64,000 nucleotides of DNA from Rutpela maculata. Lineage: Eukaryota; Arthropoda; Insecta; Coleoptera; Cerambycidae. Made by a program: the position numbers and the translations under genes. Shown piece by piece: positions 43,321 through 55,392 of the stretch. Numbering within the stretch: the stretch's first letter is position 1; each line of letters starts with the position of its first letter. The DNA lies in the NCBI GenBank assembly GCA_936432065.2, contig OW386289.2:165105348-165169347 (forward strand), in the 5' to 3' direction. Below the pieces are notes generated by a model. That model was not told the origin of the DNA and did no database searches. It saw only the letters and a program-made list of their open reading frames with translations.

Positions 43321-44269
43321 AACTTAATTTGAATATCTGCGGAAAGACTGGTTAATTTTTTTTTTTATTACAAGTAGGTATTACTTTTTCGAGAGCATAG
43401 TTTTCGAGGCGATAAAGTATCGCACAAATGGTACACAATGCACTTTTTATAAAGCATCGAATTTTGTACAAAAAAGTCCCTGAGAGCATATTTTTATCTA
43501 TTATGGCTCACACGCCAAAGGCGCCCGCGCGCAAACCTCAAAGTAACTGTTTTTCGCGCTGTTCTCCAAGCAGCCCGTTAAAGCAGTTAAATATTATTTG
43601 TCCAATGAGAATTTGTGGTCGATTTTTTTATTTATGAATTTCTGATCGCTCTGCACGATGGCGTCCTTCATTTTTCTTAAATATGCGTTTTTTAATGCAA
43701 AAAACATTAAAAAAATCGTACATTTGAACTTTATTTCCACCTTGTAGGAAGTAATTTTCTTTATTAAAAAAATGTATCTATTATTGACATATCATTTTGT
43801 TTTTATTTATCACATATAAACAATTAATATTACGGCCGAAAAGTGTAATTTTTCATTTTCATCGATTTCTATATAACTGGAACTTGCAGCATATTTTTAT
43901 TAATTAGTGTTTTTTTCTGTACAATTGTACATACATTTCAATAACACAAAGAATATTTAACTATTTTTTTATTTTATTTCAACATTTTTTTAATACTTGT
44001 AACTCCATTATTAATATTATGCATCGAATAAAAAACAGTTTTAAACAGAAGTTACTCATTATGTTTTGTGTAATTTAAATTTGACTATTAGCATCGCCGT
44101 TTTCTTAATTTTTTGTTTGTTAATTAAGTCGCCAGTGCCACTTGCAGAGTAGCGTAAAAAACAGTCATTTTTATGTTTACACGTGAGCACCTGTAGCTCG
44201 AAAACTATAGTAGATAAGAATATGCCCTCGCTAGTGGAAGACCAGACCCTCTGAATTCGACACCCTCTA
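43321..44269. other. AT-rich DNA with a diverged inverted pair
   Basis: About 43480-43590 (GAGCATATTTTTATCTATTA, AACTGTTTTTCGCGCT) is inverted relative to 44110-44230. The pair probably belongs to an older TE next to the 44270 element. No gene was recognised. Confidence 0.4.
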
Positions 44270-46640
44270 TACAACTCGCGAACACCCACCTAAAAAATAG
44301 GTAATCTGATGTAAAATAACCTGCTAAACTTGATTTTTGAATTCGCCCATTGATTTGAGATTGCCAAAATGACCAAATTGGCAATTTTCTAAAAAAAATA
44401 AAAATTATGGGTTATTTTTTGTTTTTCATATAACACGTCATATATTTTTTATTTTACTTCAGAATTTTTAAATTTTTTTACATACTATTCTCTAACTATT
44501 CTTTGATATGTTGAAAGTAAAAAACTTTACCTAAAAAATAATTAGTTGGCAAAAAAAAATAACAACTTTTCTTTGACGCAAAATCTTTAAAATTTGTAGA
44601 GTAAAATGTCCGATCGAGGTATCTTTTTTATTTTTAAAGTTAGGTGCCTACTATAACCGAAGAAAATGTTCCGAATGAACTAAATAAAATCTTTTATAAG
44701 AAGTTTTTTTTGAAATTTTGCTCCCTTTTCGAAATATTGATTGTTTCAGCGTCCGAACGAATGCGCGCTACTATGAATCGGCCGCAATCGCATTTAGAGC
44801 TAAACGCAGACACGTGCCGGGTGATTATTATTTTCCAGTGTCCATTTATGTTAAGTTGAAAGTGCTTTTTGTCTCAGTCCTTATATTTAGTGCGTTATAA
44901 ACACATAGTTTGGCATAATAAATTATAATTACTCGGATAGGAAATCAAAGGAAACAAGCTAAAAACGTACTCTTCGCCTGTTCACTGGATTTTTATATAA
45001 TTGTTATACATTCAATAGGATACTTTTCACAGTTTTTTTGTAAATAATGTTACTTTTGGACATTTTTAATTTTATAGTACGATCTTAGTTGGTAAAAGAC
45101 TTGGTAAAAAAAACTATACCAAACCCCATTTGGGTTTCGATTCCGAATCAAAAGAACTACACCACCACCTTACACGTAAAATAATGTAAATTTTTACATT
45201 ATAAGACACGAGCTAAAATCATATTTTCACGGTTGTATATTACATTATGAAATGTATATTTGTAAAATATATAAATATTTAGATATTAAAATGAAATATC
45301 ATTTCACCAGATTTCTATTCAATTACAAAAACATAAAAATTAAAAAAAAATTTTTTCAAATTTAAATCATTAAGTAATAACATTTTTATTTACCGATCGA
45401 TTTTGTTCAAATAAGGTTCTTCCTCTAGCTAACACTAATTTACTGTCCAAATTTCAGTACAATCGGAATTTTGGTATGAAAATGTTTTGTCTGCGAGCGA
45501 TATTTACGGTTTTAGAAATGTACCGATCAAATGCAAAATCCCATGACATTTCTGTGGCTCTAAAACAATATTTAGAACAGAATAATTTATTTTTATCACT
45601 AAATCCAGTTTACCATGCACAATGTAGAAGATCGTATACCCGAACTGCTTATAAAAGAAAATCAGAAATTGTAAATCCTAGTACAGAGAATACAAGTAAA
45701 AAGGACATTTCTGCAATGTGCTATTTACAAGACAGCCTACCAAATTAAGCCCAGAATTCCAAATGTTTTAGATTTTGGATGCTACCTAAAGGAGGAAATC
45801 TTATTTCCAAAGATGATTTCAAAAAGCCCAAAACCCAATTTTATTGAGTTAACTCCATTTTGTAAATGTAAATTATATAACTGTACTACAAGCTGCAAGT
45901 GTAGCAAAGCAAACGTGCAATGTAATATAAGTTGTTTATGCGAAGGAAAATGTAATCTTTAGTACCCACTTCCTGTTATAATTAATGAAAATATATTTTT
46001 TAATGTGTATGTTTCAAGATTATGTACATAATTTTATAACATTTAATTGCAAATAGAAACTAAATAATCCGTAGACTCACTTGATCGCTTAAACGACACC
46101 ACAGATGGGCGACGTTAACAGAAGTTATGCTTTAAATTAATGCGGACAAGTTGCGCGGCCGCATTCAACAGCGTCATCTCGTTACATGAGCCGAATTTCA
46201 AAAAAATCTCTTTATAAAAAAGTTTGTTTAAAGTATATTGAACATTTTTCTCGTTTATACTATAACTCTCTCTTTAAAAATAAAAAAGTTTCCTCGATCG
46301 GGTATTTTTCAATGCAAATTTTAAAAAACCGCGACAATAGAGGGTAATTATATATTTTTTAGGCACTATATTATTAGTTACACTATATTCTTTGCCGTCA
46401 GCCTGTCCAAGAATATTGGAGGGATAATGTGTAAAATATTGGTCTAAATCGGAATTAAAATAAAAAAGATATGATGTGTTATGTGCAAAACAAAAATTAA
46501 CACATAATTTTAAAATTTTTCAAAAAATTTGCGAATTGACCGATTTGGCAATCTCAAATTAACGGGCGAACTCAAAAATCAAATCCAGAAGGTCATTTTA
46601 CATAATATCATCTGTTTTTTAGGTGGGTGTTCGCGAGTTG
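44270..46640. mobile_element. 2.4-kb element with ~375-bp inverted ends and a Cys-rich ORF
   Basis: Left arm 44270-44645 and right arm 46272-46640 are inverted copies. Shared blocks in mirrored order are TATACAACTCGCGAACACCC, TTCGCCC-TTGATTTGAGATT and TTTTATTTTTAAAG next to CGATCGAGG. The arms are about 80% alike by eye. The interior holds the coding remnant at 45476-45962. A target duplication was not resolved because the arms may extend further out. Confidence 0.6.
45476..45962 (+). pseudogene. TE protein with YHxxC motif and CXC-like tail
   Basis: The first open piece (45476-45748) encodes DISVALKQYLEQNN...NPVYHAQCRRSYT, the V-x-Y-H-x-x-C-x3-Y motif. After a stop and frame change, a second piece (about 45775-45962) ends PNFIELTPFCKCKLYNC, then TTSCKCSKANVQC, then NISCLCEGKCNL. 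The spacing C-x-C-x4-C-x3-C-x-C-x6-C-x3-C-x-C-x3-C is close to a CXC/tesmin zinc-cluster repeat. It looks like two ends of one TE protein with the middle decayed. Confidence 0.5.
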
Positions 46641-47488
46641 TATAGACTACTTTTAAAATGCTTCCTACAGATTGGCTGCTCTCCGACTACGCGGACTTGT
46701 TTGTAGAAAATTCCATGTTGTACAAAAAAAAGTGCGGTGCATTTTCGTATTTATTACCGTTCTCGCTACGCAAGCGCTGAAAGATCAAAAACACCATCCT
46801 CGACATTTGCATACTCTTTTTTCTAATTATTTTAAAAAATTGGGAGGTCTTAAACGTACTCATAAATACTATTCCATGAAGCTGAACCGAATAGCAAAAT
46901 AAAATATTTTTAATTTATCACATTTTTATAAATTTCAGAAATTCAAAATTGAACAAAAATCTCAAAAAAACATTTTTTGAACCCCAAATGGGTCTCGAGG
47001 ACAAGGAACAATTGCAATTTCGAACAAAACACGATTGTTACAGCGCACAACGTGGCGACTTAAAAGATGAAATGCGACAATAATTGATAGTTAAAGGTTT
47101 CTCTTGTTTTTGAATTTTAAGTGAAACTAGTGAAAGAATTATTTATCTGAGATTTTTGTTTGTAAGTTTTTATTAATAAATTTGTCCTAACAGTAGTAAC
47201 TTGTAAATGTTTTTTATCAGGGCGGCAAGCAATAACTGTTTGCTACAGGTGCCAAATGCCCTGACGCTGGCACTGATTGCGCCGGTCTACAACCTGCGTG
47301 GAGAATTATAACTTAATAAATATATTATGTACCCTCGTTCGCTGGAAATCAACGTCCAGTATTTCTATTCGCGGTTCGCACAAAATAACACCGCGCGGTG
47401 GCACCACAAGTCAACGAACAATATGTGGATAGGGACGTGTGGGGGAAGCGTGATGAGCGAGGAACGGTTTTGGCCGTATAGTTGCGTA
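46641..47488. other. Intergenic DNA, possible TE fragments
   Basis: CAGGGCGGCAAGCAATAAC at 47219 resembles a hAT terminus, but no partner was found. No gene was recognised. Confidence 0.4.
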
Positions 47489-47496
47489 TCTTATAG

Positions 47497-47884
47497 TAGG
47501 GATGGCTGATCCGAATATTTTTACGGATCAGTTCGGACCTAATCCAGTCCAGAGAAGAACCTAGTCCAAAGATCAGTTTCAGTTCCTAGTCCATGCTAAC
47601 CAACTCGCACGGTGAACGGCTGAGCGGACCGGCAGACAAACTGGACTCAGCGGACTGGACTGGTGGTAATCTTCTACTGTACTAGTCGTACTCGTTTAGT
47701 TCAACCAGTTCATACGTCTATAAAGTGCGCGCGCCGCACCGGGTCTCTAAAAAGTTCAGCCGGACTCGGAGTACTCGGACTAATATTCGTACCTTCCGTA
47801 TTTATTATTTGAGATCAGTTCCACTAGTCCAACCCATTGGACCTGTTCCAAAGTATCAGTTCCAGTTCGGGTTAGCCAACCCTA
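47497..47884. mobile_element. 388-bp hAT MITE with exact 8-bp duplication
   Basis: The ends TAGGGATGGCTGATCCGAA and TTCGGGTTAGCCAACCCTA are imperfect inverted copies. TCTTATAG flanks both sides (47489-47496, 47885-47892). AGTCC and CAGTTCC motifs are repeated many times in both subterminal regions. No coding capacity. Confidence 0.9.
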
Positions 47885-47892
47885 TCTTATAG

Positions 47893-48480
47893 ACTCTTCA
47901 CTCAACGTCTCTGCCAAGTACCAGTTCTTCCTATTATTATTATTCCTCATATTTAGACTATAGTCGAGTGAGTAAACTCTAAGCTGGCGTGTCCAAAGGT
48001 CGATTCATTATATAAACCAAGAGAATAAGACATACGCAACTAGGCAACTAGTTCTTCTCTATGTCACTGCGATAGCTTTATTCGCATCGCATATCAAATC
48101 GTACGTCGTGGTACCAACTCATACATACGCCACCTTAGAGTTTACGGACTATATAGTCACAGTAGAGAAAAGACCAGTAGTTTCACTCGCAGCGGTCCCT
48201 TTGATATTTGTTGTACTCGATTTTATTTTTTTTAATCCACTGCGCATCTACTGTTTGTATCCCACGCGCATTTCGTCGACAGTGGCGACTGCTCAGAAAC
48301 GTAAACGTAAACAAAAATAAACATCCGCCCCACCCTATATCATCACTGCCGTCCACTGTCGTCGTGCCGTCCATTGCGCATCGAATAGTTTAAGCCCACG
48401 CGCATCGCATGCGCACTGAAAATCTTGTCCAACTGTTCCGGCTGAGTAGGACTACTGGTCTTCTCTCTACTGTGATATAG
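47893..48480. other. Intergenic, locally GC-richer DNA
   Basis: CG-containing stretches (about 48230-48420) stand out from the background, but no gene or TE end was recognised. Confidence 0.4.
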
Positions 48481-48589
48481 TATATATTTTAGGGTGACCA
48501 TATACGTACAGCATTTCGCTGTATTTTCCGGTATTTTAATGGCATGTACAGCATGCTTGGATGTATAACGACATGTATAGCATTAGGTA

Positions 48590-49642
48590 TTTTCACTGTA
48601 TGCAAATTTGCTCTTTTGATATTATTAAAATGAAGTACTCCATACATTGAAGCAGTTACCAATTTACCAATATTTAAACACCATTCTTTCATCTATCAAT
48701 TTAAAATTTCAACAAATAAATAACAAAACTAAATAACTGAACGGGTATTATACAAAACGGGCTGTGACGTCATCGGTTGCATTAACATAACCTCAACTTT
48801 TAGGTTTTTTAAGTTTATTGTCATTCTTAATGATTATATCCGCACTTCTCATTTGAAACCAGTATGACTCCAAGCAAACATTGAAAAATTGACGCATATG
48901 ATGTCTCAATATTTTTTATTACTAAAAATAGGCTGCTAATTATAGGTTGGATTTCCAACCTACAAAAATCTCCTTATTTTATTGGGAGAAGATATTTAAA
49001 ACTTTATGAACATTACACTGAACAAGATTTGAGTTGAAAATACGAGAACCAAGAGGAAATTTTCATAATAGTGACATATTACTCGGAAATTTTTAAAAGA
49101 TATGTATTTTTGAGGTTAGGTGTTTATGACCGATGACGTCAACAATATGTGTTTTGGACGGTAAAATTTTAATTCAAATTAAAAAATACCTTTTCTTGGA
49201 TATTACTCAACTGGTTGTGGAAATTCCAATGTTTTTAGTTATAATTAAGTATTACCTTACAGGCCTGTAGCTAGGGGGGGGGGGGCAGGACGGACATTGC
49301 CCGTCCTAGAATAAGTTTCGCCCGACCTACGGTGATCGTAATGGGGGCAATTTTAACTGTCTTTTTAATATTTTGAAAGAGATTGGGTAAACATTTTTAA
49401 ATTTTTTCGGATTAAAAAGTTTTTTTTGGATTTTTCTAAAAAAAAATTTTTGGATTTCTCCCCCACCGCTCATCAAAAAATTTTTCGGACTTTTTTTACG
49501 GGCCCGCCCTGAAAGCACTTTCTAGCTACAGGCCTGCCTTCACAATCAATGAGACTTTAAAATTTGTGAAAACACCGAATTACGTATGCCTTGTGCGTAT
49601 ATCATCACTTTTAATTTAGAAAGGCCCCACTTCACTCCACAA
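48590..49642. repeat. Repeat family copy B (homologous to 20920-21645)
   Basis: The order and sequence of copy A are followed from ACTGTATGCAAATTTGCTCT to GTGAAAACACCGAATT. The copy is interrupted by a hAT MITE at 49260-49536. TAGGGTGACCATATACG at 48491 may be an adjoining TE terminus. Confidence 0.7.
49260..49536. mobile_element. 277-bp hAT MITE inside repeat copy B
   Basis: CAGGCCTGTAGCTAG and its inverse mark the ends. A G-run follows the left terminus. Comparison with uninterrupted copy A (TATTACCTTCACAGTC) shows the exact insertion point, with CCTTA on the left and CCTTCACA on the right, an imperfect duplication. Interior is T/A-rich with no frame. Confidence 0.8.
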
Positions 49643-50118
49643 CCCAGCTAGCAAGGGTACGTTATAATGACGTCAAAATCTGGTGATTCTGGTCAAAAAG
49701 ACGTCAGGGCACTAAAAATCGACGACAGAATGACGTCTTATAAATGACATTAAAATGACGTGCTACACATCACGTCATATTGTCGTCTTTTTTCGGTGTT
49801 AAATTTATTTATATTTTATCGGATTACAAACTTTAAAACTCGCTAATGGCATTTTGTTATCGTAAGCAGAGTGTAAAGTTAAAAAAAAAGAAACCGTGTC
49901 GTGAGGGATAAGTATTAGCGTTTTTATTCGAGGATAATGTTTTTTAACAATATCCAAAATAATTTATATTCGAAAGAGTTTGCAAAGATTCGGCAGTTTA
50001 TTTGTGCAGGTTTCGATGAGTTCTTTTAATAATAAAATTATAGATTAAAATACATTAAAAACAAAATCTAGCCGTCGCTGTTCAACTGTAAAGCCTTTAA
50101 GTAAGTATTGTCAAAGAG

Positions 50119-50190
50119 CTCGGTGGTTGCGTGTGTTAAGGCGTCGTCTTATAAGTCACTAGATCGGCGGTTCGACCCCTGCTCATTCCA
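50119..50190 (+). ncRNA. tRNA-like module 1, copy 2
   Basis: CGGTGGTTGCGTGTGTTAAGGC (A-box side) and CGGTTCGACCCC (B box) correspond to module 1 of copy 1. A T-rich run follows at about 50192-50212. The anticodon region, CGTCTTATAAGTCAC, differs from copy 1. Confidence 0.5.
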
Positions 50191-50720
50191 TTATTTTCTT
50201 TTTTTTTTTTTAAATAATTGCGAAAAAAATTTTAGTTGTTTTTTTAAGGTAATAATTGCTAATTTTAGGTCTGTTTTAGACCATTAAATATTCTATGTTG
50301 TAAATGTCGATATTATACCTTTACTGTTTTTTCTCCAACACGTTTCCCAGGTTTGTATAAGTACCTCATTTTTAAAATAGTTGACTCCTGACTTCCTCTT
50401 CGAGATCTGGGGAAAACATTTTTTTTACGAACCGCCACTGAATAAATGTAATAATTAGGTTGTTCAACAAGTACTCGTACTTCTCAGGTGGCACTGGTGA
50501 CAGTTTAATTAAATTAAATATAAGTTCTTCTTAATAATTATAAATAAATAAAAATACTATAGTAACTCGAAAAATTCAGGTTTGGGAACACGTAAAAAAA
50601 TAGAAAAGAAAAAAGAGAATCTGAAAGATTTTCATATATTTTAAATAAGGCAAGAAATTCAATTTCACATAATAAAGACTTCATTCACCACAATAAATAC
50701 TGCTTTTAGCATCCGAAATA

Positions 50721-50807
50721 GCGGTCGCCAAGCTAGCTCAGTTGGTTGAAGCGTCAGTACTGTAATCGGACAACGGGAAACATGTAGGTTCGAATCCTAC
50801 GGACCGC
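50721..50807 (+). ncRNA. tRNA-like module 2, copy 2
   Basis: GCGGTC pairs with GACCGC as an acceptor-like stem. AGCTAGCTCAGTTGGTTGAA forms a D-arm/A box and GTAGGTTCGAATCCTAC a perfect T arm. As in copy 1, the anticodon arm is irregular. The 87-nt length and cloverleaf ends mark it as tRNA-derived. Confidence 0.6.
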
Positions 50808-51380
50808 AATTGGTAAAGGTAAGTAAAAATGAATTTAATAACTTAATAAACATTATAATTTGCAGGCAACCCTTGTGAGAAAAAGTTGGAGTGATGGTAA
50901 ACAATATTAGATATGTTTAATGTAAATAAAATTACGGATGGCTAACAAACAAATTCATTAGGACAAAACTAATTATTTTATTTTTATCAAGTAGATTACT
51001 AACTAGTATGTAGTTTTATATGTTCCTATTAGTAAAAACCTGTGGGGGGATTACCAAATATAACCTGAAAAAGACGTCATTCGTCTGAGACATTAGGAAG
51101 TCATTTTCACGTTTCATTTACGTCATCTAACTCGTCATTTCTCGTCACTCCTGACCATTTTTTCACGTCATTTTCACGTGCCTTTGCTACCTGGGAATCC
51201 AAGTGTACAGCATTCAAACTGCAAATATCTGGTCACCAGATATTTTATAACGTCATTCTTGGCTTTGTAAGCTGGTAAACTGATAAAAACTATAATAATA
51301 ATAATGTATTGGTGTTAAAGTACGTAAACCAAGCTCCCACCATATTGACAATCATGTTCTCTCTAAAATGGGCCGTTTCT

Positions 51381-51560
51381 GAAAGGTAGGAAAAGTATTG
51401 AAGTACGGTCCTGAACTTTCAGTGAAAGGATAGTGTTGCCATATTTTCCTAAAAAAGATCAAAGAATTTTTGCTAAGATTGCATTCTGTTTGTTATTTCC
51501 ACTGTGTAAAAATGTCAGATGTCAGATTTGGAATGACAGCTGACGAGTCAGGCGATTTGA
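51381..51560 (+). promoter_or_regulatory. Upstream block shared with the AFG1-like gene
   Basis: This block lies about 70-250 bp before the ZAD gene 3 start. It is similar to 54971-55175 upstream of the ATPase: TATTGAAGTACGGTCCTGA, ATCAAAGAATTTTT and TGTTATTTC are shared in order. It could be a duplicated promoter or a common repeat adopted as a promoter. Confidence 0.5.
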
Positions 51561-51628
51561 GGTTATCAAATATCTTTCATTTTGGTTTCTGTTTCTGTTA
51601 ATCTTGTGTTTAATAAAAATAAACCGTA

Positions 51629-53821
51629 ATGAAACGTAATAACATAAACATTACTTATGAGGATTTCCCAAAAATTTGTCGTATCTGTCTGCTCTTTGGT
51701 GATTTAAAACAATTTAAGGATTTGAATGTATATAGGACTTTTATAAATATATCTTCGCATTCTAATTCTCAGGTAACTTTACTTAGCCCTTTATTAGATT
51801 ATTACCCATTAATTCTTCATTTAAGTAAATAAGATTTTATGCGTCTTTTAAAATTGCAGACCGAACTAGACGATAAATTGCCTGAGAATATTTGTAAAAA
51901 TTGTATAAAGGATTTGGAATGTGTTTCTGATTTCTTAATAAAATATAAGGTTAGCGACAATGTTCTTAAAACAATTATTACCCAGAAAGCAAATAATGAA
52001 AGTCCTGTAATTGAAGCACCTAGTCGGAAACAAGTTATTGTAGAAAATTGTGGCTTCAAAAATAATATGGTGAAAACTGGAAATAGTACAAGAAACAGTA
52101 ACAACATTGGGGATGTTATACATTCTAGTGAAACTGAGATAAATTTAGAGAGCAGTTGTGAAGAAAATAATCCAAGTGATAAAGAAGATAATGAAATTCT
52201 TGAATCAGACAGCAATTTTGAGCAATGTGAAACTCTTAAAGCTAACAAATTATTTACTTGTGACTATTGTGGCAAAAATTTTGAAAGAATATTCCAGTTG
52301 CAAGAACATATTAATACTCATTTAGGCCTTAAACCTTTTAAATGTGAAATCTGCAGTAAAAGCTTTGCAAAACGGCAAACTTTGAAGACTCACAGTTATG
52401 TACATACTGGTGAGAAGCCTTTCAAATGTAAAATTTGTAAAAAATCATTTATTGGTGGAAGTCAACTGAATAAACATTATTTTATTGCTCACAATATAGA
52501 AAATAGTGAACAAAATCAACAAAAATTGTACTCGTGCAATATTTGCAGAAAAAAGTTTAAGAAAACAAGTAATTATGAAATACACTTTAACAGTCATAAT
52601 AGAGTAAAACTACATAAATGTGATATTTGTAACAAGAGGTTTGTTACCAAATGTTCATTAAAACGCCATGCTTTAAGTCACCAGAAACAGGATGTGGACA
52701 CCATCGACGAATCATTTGTTGCAGTAAAATATTTAGATAAGGAAGAAAAAAGGGTCTATTCATGCAAAATTTGTGGTAGAAGCTATGATATTTTAAGCAA
52801 GTTACACTTACATACAAACATACACAAGGGAATTAAGCCTTATCAATGTAACATATGCGATAAGCAGTTTACGCATCCAAGTAGTTTGAAATACCACGTT
52901 TCCACTCATACAATTGAAAAGCCTTTTAAATGTAACCATTGTTACTGGACAGGTGTGAATAAAGGCAATTTAAATGTACATTTGAAAAGGTTTCATGGAC
53001 AAACAGGAATCGAGACTGTGGAAGCCAACGGAAACAAAGGTAGTGACGAAGTAAATGTGGAGAAGAGCGACCACACTTTTCTTTGTAATATCTGTGGCAA
53101 GAATTTCACAAGAAAGAGTACCTTGAAAACCCATTTGAAGATCCACTCCGGAGAGAAAGATTTTGAGTGTGACATATGCGGATTCAAATTTATTTTGAAA
53201 TGTACCTTAATGCGGCACCTCGCTGTTCACAAAAATGAAAAAAAATTCAAATGCAATATTTGTGGAAAAGGTTTATCTCAAAAGGCATACTTGATTAAAC
53301 ATATCAATATATTTCATGGTGTTGACACTAAAGAGAAGTCTATGAAAAGAAAGAAAAACCCGTCTTATTTTTGCTCGATTTGTGGCAAAGGGTTTCTTTT
53401 TAAAAAGTCACTGGAGCGTCACAAGAAAATACACGCAATTGGGGAAGATGAAACTGAGGACTCCGGTAAGAAAGATACGAAAGATTTTCTTTGTACTCAG
53501 TGTGGTAAACAGTTTACCTATAAGTGTAACTTAGATAGGCATATATTAATAACACACTCAGGTGAGAAACCATTTAAATGTGATGTTTGCGGCGACAGAT
53601 TTACAGCAAAAAATTCTCTGGACTGTCATTTGAACATACACAATGGAATAAAACCGTATCAGTGTGAACATTGCCAGAAATCATTTCGGCAACCTAGTTC
53701 TTTAAGAAAACACATTTTGGTACATACAGGGGAGCGGCGCTTTAAGTGTCATATTTGTGAGATGGCATTTAAGACAAGCACTCACCTAAAGACTCATTTC
53801 AAGAGGCATGCTAAGTCGTAG
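51629..53821 (+). CDS. ZAD-C2H2 zinc-finger protein 3 (two exons, 701 aa)
   Basis: Exons: 51629-51772 and 51860-53821; the GT-AG intron is phase 0 and splits the ZAD as in ZAD genes 1 and 2. Zinc ligands are KICRIC in exon 1 and ICKNCIKDLE in exon 2. A Ser/Asn/Glu-rich linker (about 95-185) follows, then 16 C2H2 fingers to the C-terminus, in groups separated by short charged linkers. Finger 8 (FKCNHCYWTGVNKG) is atypical. TGEKPF linkers mark several DNA-binding finger pairs. Likely a nuclear DNA-binding regulator. Reading through the intron is impossible because of a stop, but an ATG at 51839 could give an N-truncated form lacking the ZAD if the intron is retained. AATAAA lies at 53979-53984. 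Confidence 0.9.
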
Positions 53822-53984
53822 TTACTAGAAATGTGTAGTGTTTTAAGTTCATTATAGTTTATAAGCAAACACACTAAATTATGCTATTTATTATTTATTT
53901 ATACATTTTTATTTGTGTATTGATTGGTGTGAAATAAGACATCATTAATTTATACTGAAATCTGTTAAGTGATGAAGAAATAAA

Positions 53985-54970
53985 CTCCAATTAAAATTTT
54001 ATGTAAAATGTATTCATTTTTAAGCTAACAATGCTGCGAAACATCGATTTTGTTACCGAGTTCGAAATTTCGAATTCAAAATTAGTTCCAAACAAAAAGG
54101 ATTAGATAGAATAGAAGCTTAGCGTACATGGGCATTAGGCAATAGTGTTATCTGCCAGATCAGATGCGGAAACCTTAGCAGACATCACAATGTTTGACCA
54201 CAGTTTATAAATTCTCCACTATGGTTTAATAAATCTCAGACTTTGGGAAAACAAACAGAAATTCCTTGGGTGTTAAATGGTAACTGATTAAACTTTTCAG
54301 AATATTAGTGTTTTTGCTAGTAAAATGTCATACAGAATGCCAGGTTTTTCTGTGTTGTTACATCTGGAAGTGTCAGAATACGAAACAACATCTGTTTTTA
54401 TGAAATATCCTCGATTTACAACGGAAAGAAGACGCTTCTGATTGGAAGCGATTAAATGAAATGATTTTCGCTGCTCCAAGCATTTTATTGGTGGTAGGTT
54501 ATTACACATTAAGATAATAATTTGACTTTTAATGTAGGTTGATACTGTAAGAAGAACTATCGTAGTATAGGATAATGATGGTCTATGCACATGGGTATCG
54601 TGTTGATGGTTGCTAGTTAAGACGAAATGGGGATATGCGACAATAATTGTGAGCTTAAAATTAGGTTTTCAGTTAAAAAAAAATTAAATGTTGGTGACGT
54701 GTTTTATACATGTAGATAATTGCATGTTTCTGGCGTAAAATGAGTACAAACAAGGAACGAACATCTGTATATCATATTTATGTTCACTTATTAGCCATAA
54801 ATATTTGTATTGTACCTACAATACAAAATGATTTCCTATTAGTGAGAAAAGTTCACATATCTATATTCGCTCATGCCAATCCATATTCTCAAACCGAATT
54901 GTGCCAGTATCAGACCGTCTGCAATTTTGTTGCTTTTTTCTTTGGTTTTAAAGTGCATTTTTATTTCGAT
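53985..54970. other. Intergenic DNA, no gene recognised
   Basis: Short frames have no family motifs. No TE ends were recognised. Confidence 0.45.
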
Positions 54971-55175
54971 TGAAAAAAGGTAAAAAAATATTGAAGTACG
55001 GTCCTGACCTTTTAGTGAGCCGATGAGGTAGCCGCCTGTTGAAGGTTACCAGATTTTACTTTAAAGAATCAAAGAATTTTTCCCGATATTACATTCTAAT
55101 TGTTATTTCTCCTGTGACAACCAAGAATTGGAAGTGTCAAAAATGTCGTTACCCAGTGCACTTGGAGGTTAGGCG
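54971..55175 (+). promoter_or_regulatory. Upstream block of the AFG1-like gene, shared with ZAD gene 3
   Basis: It is homologous to 51381-51560. Immediately downstream are a nine-codon upstream ORF (55143-55172) and a second upstream ATG (55180). The latter is out of frame with the main start after splicing of a likely 5' intron (55217-55380, GT-AG). Confidence 0.5.
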
Positions 55176-55392
55176 AATTATGTCAAGGGCGTTATCAAAC
55201 ATGAGCATCAATACAGGTAAAGGTATTTTCTAAAATTACGTAAACATTTAAAATGTATATAATGGGGGAGACAAAATTAATTGCCAAATTTCACTCCATA
55301 TGTTGATAAATTTATTGTTATATAATAGGTATGTATGAAAATATAACTTATGTGAAATTAGTTTTAATCTTATCTTTTAGAGCCCCGAAGAC

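Larger units (their letters stand above)
49643..51195. mobile_element. TIR element with two tRNA-like modules, copy 2
   Basis: Same ends as copy 1 (CCCAGCTAGCAAGGG; CCTTTGCTACCTGGG), flanked by AA on both sides. The same TGACGT arrays, internal order and tRNA-like modules are present. It is about 130 bp shorter than copy 1 through several small indels. Copies are roughly 90% alike by eye. Confidence 0.75.

Noticed and set aside
44718..44900. 60-codon frame in the 44270-46640 element
   Set aside because: Overlaps another frame and has no recognisable motif.
46672..46902. 76-codon frame after the Cys-rich element
   Set aside because: Basic, without recognisable domain; might be TE-derived but cannot be supported.
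48108..48393. Overlapping short frames in a GC-richer patch
   Set aside because: No family signature; GC content alone is not evidence of coding.
51817..52248. 143-codon minus-strand frame across ZAD gene 3
   Set aside because: Shadow of the zinc-finger gene's linker on the opposite strand.
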